The notes under the pieces are model-generated. The model saw only the letters and a program-made list of their open reading frames with translations. It had not been told where the DNA came from and did not search any database. A program made the position numbers and the translations under genes. Shown here piece by piece: positions 58,846-64,000 of a stretch of 64,000 nucleotides of DNA (the first letter of the stretch is position 1; each line of letters opens with the position of its first letter). Origin of the DNA: Prorocentrum cordatum (taxonomy: Eukaryota; Sar; Dinophyceae; Prorocentrales; Prorocentraceae); NCBI GenBank assembly GCA_963575745.1, contig CAUYUJ010016156.1, forward strand, positions 32,501 through 96,500, written 5' to 3'.

Positions 58846-59009
58846 TCGATGATAGAGGTGGGACAGACGAGGGAACATCGAGGATCCAGGAGCCAAGGCG
58901 GGGAGCGAGGAGCAAAGAGAGTGAGGCGCGGAAGTTGGCTTGAGAAGCGGCCTCGGGGGCTCTTGGAGGCATCTTGGGGCATCTTGTTGAACCTTGTGGG
59001 CGTCGTTAA
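58846..59009. other. No gene seen
   Basis: GAGCGAGGA and CTTGGGGCATC words only. Confidence 0.35.
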
Positions 59010-59174
59010 TGAAGGGGCCCTGGGACACACACACATAAATACACACTAATAAACATATCCCCTATATTTTCCCATATGTTCTGGGTTCCTGTCCTCCCCC
59101 CCACTGCCCATATTTCCCTATATGTTCTGGGCAATCGACGACTCATTGTGTCTGTGTGTTTGTTCTCCTCCTGA
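59010..59174 (-). mobile_element. Family H element, copy 5
   Basis: 165 bp. Flanks GTTAA (59005-59009) and GTTCA (59175-59179), one difference. The minus strand begins TCAGGAGGAGAACAAACAC and ends TGTCCCAGGGCCCCTTCA, keeping the CAG|GG border seen in copy 1. Confidence 0.8.
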
Positions 59175-59334
59175 GTTCACCCTCTCTGGAGTGTGGTGAC
59201 CACGCCCGGGGCCCGCGTTCGGGGCACTGGGCCCTGCGGGCCGCTCGGGGAGTGCGCCGGGCTTGGTGCGTCGGGCGCTGCCGTGGGGGCTGCCTGGCGC
59301 GGACGAGCGCAGGGAGAGAAGCTGCAGCAACCAC

Positions 59335-59395
59335 AGGTGGCCCCTCCTCCTCCTCCTCCTCCTCCTCCTCCTCCTCCTCCTCCGCCTCCTCGCGA
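59335..59395. repeat. (CTC)n microsatellite
   Basis: About 55 bp of CTC repeats; flanking readings on both strands not accepted as genes. Confidence 0.9.
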
Positions 59396-59690
59396 TCCGT
59401 CTGGCCCCTATGGGCCGCCAGGCACAGCAGAAAACCGAAACCCCGACACAAACTGAATCCATAGTTTCTCTCATAGCGCAAGGCGAGCTTCGGCCTCTGC
59501 TCGCCCTTTGCTCGTTGTGCCTGGGGGGGGTGCTCGTCGCCCGAGGCGCCCGAAGGCATCCGGGGAGCGAGGTCGGACAACGGATAGGGTGAGATGTCTT
59601 CGGCGAGGCATGCGGGCGGGTGGCGGGGGGGCGTGCTGCCAGTTACGCTCGGTGCTGCGTGGCGGGTGCGAGGTTCGGGGGCGGCCAGGA
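59396..59690. other. No gene recognised
   Basis: GC-rich spacer; a minus-strand reading (YGFSLCRGFGFLLCLAAH) is protein-like over about 20 residues only. Confidence 0.3.
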
Positions 59691-59697
59691 GGGGGGG

Positions 59698-59878
59698 GTC
59701 CAAGAGGTGGGGGGGGCGCAAATCATGGCCGGCGGCATGTGCGCGGCCCAGGGGGGGGGGGCCAGGGACATATTGAAGCAAGAAGAGGCACCATGAAATC
59801 TGGGAAAATATCCTGGCCCTCGCCATGATATCCAACCCCCCTAGTCATCACACCCCCTTTTTGCCGCCCCCGAGAGGT
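59698..59878. repeat. Second copy of the 39.49-39.67 kb repeat
   Basis: Begins GTCCAAGAGGTGGGG, includes GGCGCAAATCATGGCC and CGCCATGATATCC, ends CTTTTTGCCGCCCCCGAG. Confidence 0.65.
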
Positions 59879-59914
59879 GCGCGGTTGCCCGTTTTGTGCT
59901 GATGTTGTGGGCAG

Positions 59915-59917
59915 AAC

Positions 59918-59950
<33 letters not shown>

Positions 59951-60060
59951 GCGTGGGGCCAGGAGGGAGGTGGGAGGAGCGGGGCAGCGGAGCAAGGAGC
60001 GAGGAGATAGCGGCGAGGAGCGACGGGCGAGAGGGGAGGCGTGAGAAGAGGCCAGCACAC
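59915..60060. repeat. (GA)n and GAGCGAGGA repeats
   Basis: GAGAGAGAGA at 59917-59950, then GAGCAAGGAGCGAGGAG words. Confidence 0.85.
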
Positions 60061-60069
60061 GAATTCCTG

Positions 60070-60815
60070 TGGCCTCGGCGCGCGTGCGGCCGAATATCTG
60101 GTCACCTCTTGGGTCGCTCGTGGGACTTTCGTGGTTGGACGGCGCGGTGCAAGAGCTCTCTAAGGGATCTCCCCTCGGAAGCCTCTTGGAGGCGTTTTTG
60201 GAAGTTTCATGTGGCCTCTCGGGGCCCTGGTTTTGGCCTCTCGGGACTTCTGGGGGTCCTCTTGGGGGCCCGCTGGTGGTCTCGGGGGTCATCTTCTTGG
60301 GGCGGAGGGTGCGAAACGTCAGTTCGAACTCCCCCTCTTGGGGCTCTCTTGGGTTTCTCTTGGCGCCGTCATGGGCCGTCATGGGGGCCTCCTCGGCCGT
60401 ATTGGGGCCTTCTTGGGCTGCCTGGGGGCCCTCTTGGGGGCCTGGCGTGCCGTCTTTCTTCAGGCGATAGTGGAAGCCTCTCGGGCCGTCTTGGAGCGTC
60501 GGAAGCCCCGAAAATGCAAACATCATGTAAACATCTAAGGGGGATCTATGATGTTCGACTCTCGCAGCCCTCTTGGGGGCCTTGTGGGGCCTTCGTTGGC
60601 CATCTTAGGGCCCTGTTGGGACGCATGCAGGCCAGATTGGCGACCTCTTGAACCGCCTGGAAGCGTCTCGGACCATCTTGGACCGTCTTGGGGCCCCCTT
60701 GAGCCGTCCTGGAACGCCCAAACCCTTTTCGAGCCCTGGGCCCGCAAGAGCCTGGAAAACCCCCATTGAGACACAGGCCCTTCTGACACGCAGGAGACGC
60801 TGCATTGTAGAAGAG
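60070..60815. repeat. Duplicate of the 51.49-52.13 kb segment
   Basis: Same word order as the 51.5-kb copy; diverged, with the degenerate GGGGGCC(T/C)TCTTGGG class in between. Confidence 0.75.
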
Positions 60816-60848
60816 GCCACGGCTGACCCGTGGCCTACTGGCCTCCCA

Positions 60849-61046
60849 GATGGGGTCCGAATAGATGGGGTCGGAGAATCGCGCTGCATCGCCAATAGTT
60901 TGGCGATGCATCGGGGATGCACCGACGACGCATCGTCGACGCCGGCGACGCATCGGCGACGTCGACGTGAAGCAAATCGGGCTCCGCATCGGCGATGCAT
61001 CAACGATGCGGCGCGATCCTCCGACCCCATCTGCTCCGACCCCATC
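60849..61046. repeat. Foldback element built of GCGATGCATC words
   Basis: The left arm GATGGGGTCCGAATAGATGG with GGTCGGAGAATCGCG is the inverse of the right arm CGCGATCCTCCGACC with CCATCTGCTCCGACCCCATC. The interior is CATCGGCGATGCATC-type words, themselves palindromic. Confidence 0.75.
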
Positions 61047-61073
61047 TATGCGGCGTATGCTATCCGAAACTCG

Positions 61074-61199
61074 CCGTCGCTCGGACGTCCATTTCCCGTG
61101 CATGTTTCGGTTTCGTGCGTGTTTTTGTTGTCCTCGATGGTCCAGGATGGTCCTCGATGGCTCTCGCCGGGAAAAAACGCACGCGTCCGAGCGATGCCA
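61074..61199. mobile_element. Family E short TIR element, copy 4
   Basis: GTCGCTCGGACGTCC left, CGTCCGAGCGATGCCA right; interior GTTTCGTGCGTGTTTTTGTT and GATGGTCCAGGATGGTCC. Best-preserved copy. Confidence 0.8.
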
Positions 61200-61590
61200 A
61201 GGAGAAGGCTCGCTGGAGCGGGGCGCAGATGTTGCCAAGAGGCCCCGATGACGACGCGGGGCTCGGCGCCGACCGAGCATCCGGGCTGGGCGGCTGGGGG
61301 ACGGCCCGGGGCATTCTGGCGAGGGCGCGCGGAACGGGCGACCCGTGCTTCCCGACACCGGGGGCGACGATCGGGGCGAATAGCCCAGGGGAGAGCAATA
61401 CATCTGTCCAGGGGCGCCGATGATCTATGGCTTCGACCAGGCTCCCGGGCGAATGCGTGTCGTGCCCGCCCCTGGGCTGTTCGCCCTTGTCGTCGCCGCC
61501 GACTGCACGCCAGTCGGAAGGAGAAGGCTAAAACATGAAGTAGTAAGGCGGCTGAAGCAGATTGGGCCCAGGCCCTCCCAGAGAGTTATG
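61200..61590. other. No gene recognised
   Basis: GC-rich spacer. Readings on both strands show no domain. Confidence 0.3.
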
Positions 61591-61870
61591 ATGTTCCAAC
61601 CTACTTCAGCCTTGATCACCCTAATTCCCTTCGGGCACCAGGAAAGTACCGAATCTTGAAGGCTTTCACGTGTCGGGCCCTGGGAGGCGATACTCGTGCG
61701 ACACCGTTTCGACACTTTCCTGGGAGCTTGTAATGATTTCTGATATGTGGCCCTTAAGTACGATGGGAGCAACGCAGCCAGAGAATCACAAAGCATAGCG
61801 AACGCACATCGATTATTGAAGCAGGAAGGCGCTGGAAGTGGACTGGGACCTGGGAATTCAAAGATACCTA
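61591..61870 (+). pseudogene. Diverged intron-exon copy related to segments 3-4 of the membrane gene
   Basis: ATGATGTTCCAACCTACTTC, GTGTCGGGCCCTGGGAGGCG and GTGGCCCTTAAGTACGATGG follow the intron and exon start of 15.37-15.69 kb in order, on the opposite strand. The exon-like part reads ALKYDGSNAARESQSIAN with AHRLLKQEG. The AG acceptor TTCTAG is changed to TTCTGA here, so normal splicing looks lost. Probably a decayed duplicate. Confidence 0.6.
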
Positions 61871-61872
61871 CT

Positions 61873-62014
61873 TTTACTTCGGGCATGTCCCCCTACAGGC
61901 GGCTTTTGAACGAAACATTACAAACAAGTCCAAGAATACTCCCAAATTGGGAAAATCAGTAAAACAATCGTCCCCAGACGATGTTTCAACAATCTTTGAA
62001 TATTCCCACTTAGA
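61873..62014. mobile_element. Family A element, right end degraded
   Basis: TTCGGGCATGTCCCCCTACA left end, interior ATCGTCCCCAGACGATG, then CTTTGAATATTCCCACTTAG. Confidence 0.65.
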
Positions 62015-62019
62015 ACGAG

Positions 62020-62340
62020 GCTGCTTCTCAGAAGGCGCCAGCCTTGCATCTATAGATACGGCCCGCGCCTTCTAAGAAGCGGGGATGCTTCTACGAAGCC
62101 CTCTCCCCTCCGCCCACCCCCCTCTGCGCGTGGCTGAGCCCCCCCTGGTCCCGCCGGCGAAGGTCGCGGACCGGGGAGCCTGCGCTGCCTCGGGCGCCTA
62201 TAGGGCGAGAGTGATGTCATGATGAGGTCGGCTCCAGATGCGTGCCAGGATTCCCAAAAAGTATCTGGCGGCGCAGCCTGGTGCGGAACGTCAGGAAGCG
62301 TGGACCTCCTGAAAATCTTGGAACACCTGGAACGCATCAT
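62020..62340. other. Hairpin and spacer, no gene
   Basis: CTGCTTCTCAGAAGGCGCC (about 62031) is inverted at GCGCCTTCTAAGAAGC (about 62068). The rest is GC-rich spacer. Confidence 0.45.
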
Positions 62341-62522
62341 CATTATCACCATCATCATCGCAATCAGCATCATCATCATCAGCAGCAGCAACAGCATCAT
62401 TATTATCATCGCAATCATCATCATCATCAGCATCATCATCATCAACATCATCGTCTAACCATCATCATCATCATCATCACCATCATCGTCACCATCACCA
62501 TCACCATCACCATCACCATCAC

Positions 62523-62599
<77 letters not shown>

Positions 62600-62645
62600 G
62601 CCTCATCATCGTCATCATCAGCATCATCAACATCCTTATCATCAT
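62341..62645. repeat. (CAT)n microsatellite
   Basis: ATCATC with CACC and CAGC variants, about 300 bp. Confidence 0.95.
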
Positions 62646-62804
62646 GACCTCTTGCTCCTCTTAGTCCCTCGCCCTGGCGGCCTCGGGCGGCGCGCGGGGG
62701 ACCGAAATGTCCTTAGGACACCCGCCCTGGCGGCAGCCGCCTGTTCGCACCCAAGCGCGGGCCCCTCTCGGGCCGCCATGGGGCTGCAGCTTCTCCTCCA
62801 AATC

Positions 62805-62997
62805 ATCCTCCTGCCCCTCCTGCCCCTCCTGCTCCTCCTCCTCCTTCTCCTGCTCCTGCTCCTCCTCCTCCTCCTCATCCTCCTCCTCCTCCTCCTCCTC
62901 CTCCTGCTACTCCTCCTGCTCTTGCTCCTCCTCCTCCTCCTCCTCCTCCTCCTCCTCCTCCTCCTCCTCCTCCTCGTCCTCGTCCTCCTTCTCCTCC
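62805..62997. repeat. (CTC)n microsatellite
   Basis: CTCCTCCTC with TGC interruptions, about 190 bp. Confidence 0.95.
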
Positions 62998-62999
62998 GC

Positions 63000-63700
63000 G
63001 GTAAGGATGCACGATCCTTGGAGGGCCCTGCTAACGTTTCTCGAAAAAGGTTGGCCAAAGAAGGTCGCCAAGGATGGGCCGGAGGGGCAAGGATGCAAGG
63101 GTACCCTTGGGAAGGTTGCCCGTGCTTACTCGGGTGGAGTGTATCTCGGAAGCGGCTCGGGCTGCGTGGGGCCGTCAGAAGCTGGAGCCGTGCTGGGGCT
63201 CTCCGTGGTCGGCGGGGGCCCTCTGGGGCCGTCTCGGGTCTCTCCTCTGGTGTCGCCTTGGTGCCGTCCTGTGACCGTCCTGGAGCGTCCCGGGGGTGCC
63301 TGAGGCCCTTCTCGGGGACCTCCTGGGCTGGCGTCACCTGGGGGGTCGTGGGCCGTCGGGGCCGGTTTGACGCCTCAGAAAAGATGAAAACTTAGATTCG
63401 TTAAACAGGCAAGGGAGATCAATGAGTTTGGCCCCATCCAGAAGATCCTCCGGGAGGCTTGTTGGGATGTCTTGGGAGACTCTGGAGCCCTTGTGGGGCC
63501 TCGTTGACGTCATTGGAGCTCCTTGGTGCTCTCCTGGGGGGCCTCTTCGTGGTCGTCGAGGGCTCATTACCTGGGACGTCATGAGAGCTTCCTGGCCCGT
63601 CGCCTTCGGGCCATCTGGGGCCGTCTTGATGATTTGCTCGGACCGCCAGGGCGCCCCAAGGGCCTCCCTTGCACCATTGATCCGGAAGCTTTTCTCACAC
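63000..63700. other. No separate gene seen; GGGGCC/GTC degenerate words
   Basis: From 63160, CTGGGGCCGTC words of the dispersed class. On the minus strand the PPR reading above stays open into the right part of this stretch, but composition is repeat-like. Confidence 0.4.
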
Positions 63701-63860
63701 GCACGTGCTCCTGCAAAATAGTAGAGATGACGTTGGGCTCCAGCTTCGCCTCCCGCATCTTGCTGAGCAGCGCCAGCGCCCGCTGCCACTGCTCGCACTT
63801 CTCGCACGCGCTGATCCCAGCGTTGTAGCTGACTAAGGTCTGACCCCTGGACTACGTCCA
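63701..63860 (-). CDS. PPR unit, fragment
   Basis: One intact unit: LVSYNAGISACEKCEQWQ, RALALLSKMREAKLEPNV, followed by ISTILQEHVRVRKASGS. Flanked upstream by GACTACGTCCATGAAATC and CTG-rich sequence (63960-64000) that match 45.59-45.75 kb. This is a dispersed PPR cassette with conserved flanks, cut at the right by the window edge. Confidence 0.5.
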
Positions 63861-64000
63861 TGAAATCTGCACGAGCGGGCATGTGATAGTGGACATGCTG
63901 TCGAAAGGCTGACATGATGACGTGGGGCTTGGACCTCACATTTGGCACATGCTACTGCGTGTTGCTGTTTGCTGCCGCTGCTGCGTGCTGTTCGTAATGC

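Overview
The window looks like nuclear DNA of a dinoflagellate; the species cannot be told from the sequence. Three lines of evidence point there. Pentatricopeptide (PPR) cassettes of the dinoflagellate type (ISACEKGEQWQRA, LLSEMREAKLEPDV) occur at six places on the minus strand. A near-exact copy of the dinoflagellate spliced-leader (SL) RNA sits at 34295-34316, 25 bases ahead of a minus-strand reading frame. The DNA is GC-rich and crowded with microsatellites, minisatellites and short mobile elements, with little coding sequence. There are no operons and no rRNA, tRNA, CRISPR or phage features.

Coding content is almost all on the minus strand. (1) 4795-7860: a broken or heavily spliced gene with cysteine-pair motifs. 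(2) 10600-16320: a multi-exon gene for a polytopic membrane protein. Four intervals can be closed with GT-AG introns, while three others are closed only by exact removal of an inserted element. (3) 33051-34269: an SL-tagged retrogene with one frame change. (4) PPR genes or remnants at 44.3-44.9, 45.4-45.6, 47.3-47.7, 52.2-53.1, 58.4-58.8 and 63.7-63.9 kb. Several short exon-like readings (20.4, 23.9, 26.1, 30.2, 39.2, 40.9, 41.7, 61.8 kb) are weaker.

Most of the rest is repeats. Dispersed families recognised here by their own ends and copies: family A (about 150-195 bp, 8-bp target duplications), family B (181 bp, 5-bp target duplications), family C (ends CCCAGAGATCC), family D (one nested copy), family E (ends CATCGCTCGGACGT), family F (foldback, CGGAGGTCCGCGCGG), family G (a CTC microsatellite inside inverted ends), family H (about 165 bp, 5-bp target duplications, introner-like) and a TIR element at 13054-13434. 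Large tandem arrays lie at 17.9-18.9, 20.6-22.1, 28.5-29.3, 38.0-38.9, 48.9-50.6 and 57.2-58.1 kb. Long microsatellites include ATAC (14.3-15.1 kb), TGTGTCTG (31.6-32.4 kb), CAT/GAT and CTC/GAG blocks.

The most unusual feature is how mobile elements and gene structure fit together. In the 10.6-16.3 kb gene the gaps between coding segments hold terminal-inverted-repeat or repeat-derived DNA. One element (13054-13434, 24-bp perfect inverted ends, 5-bp target duplication) splits an open frame that is restored exactly when the element and one duplication copy are removed, yet no GT-AG pair can do this. It is either a gene-breaking insertion or a non-conventional, transposon-derived intron.
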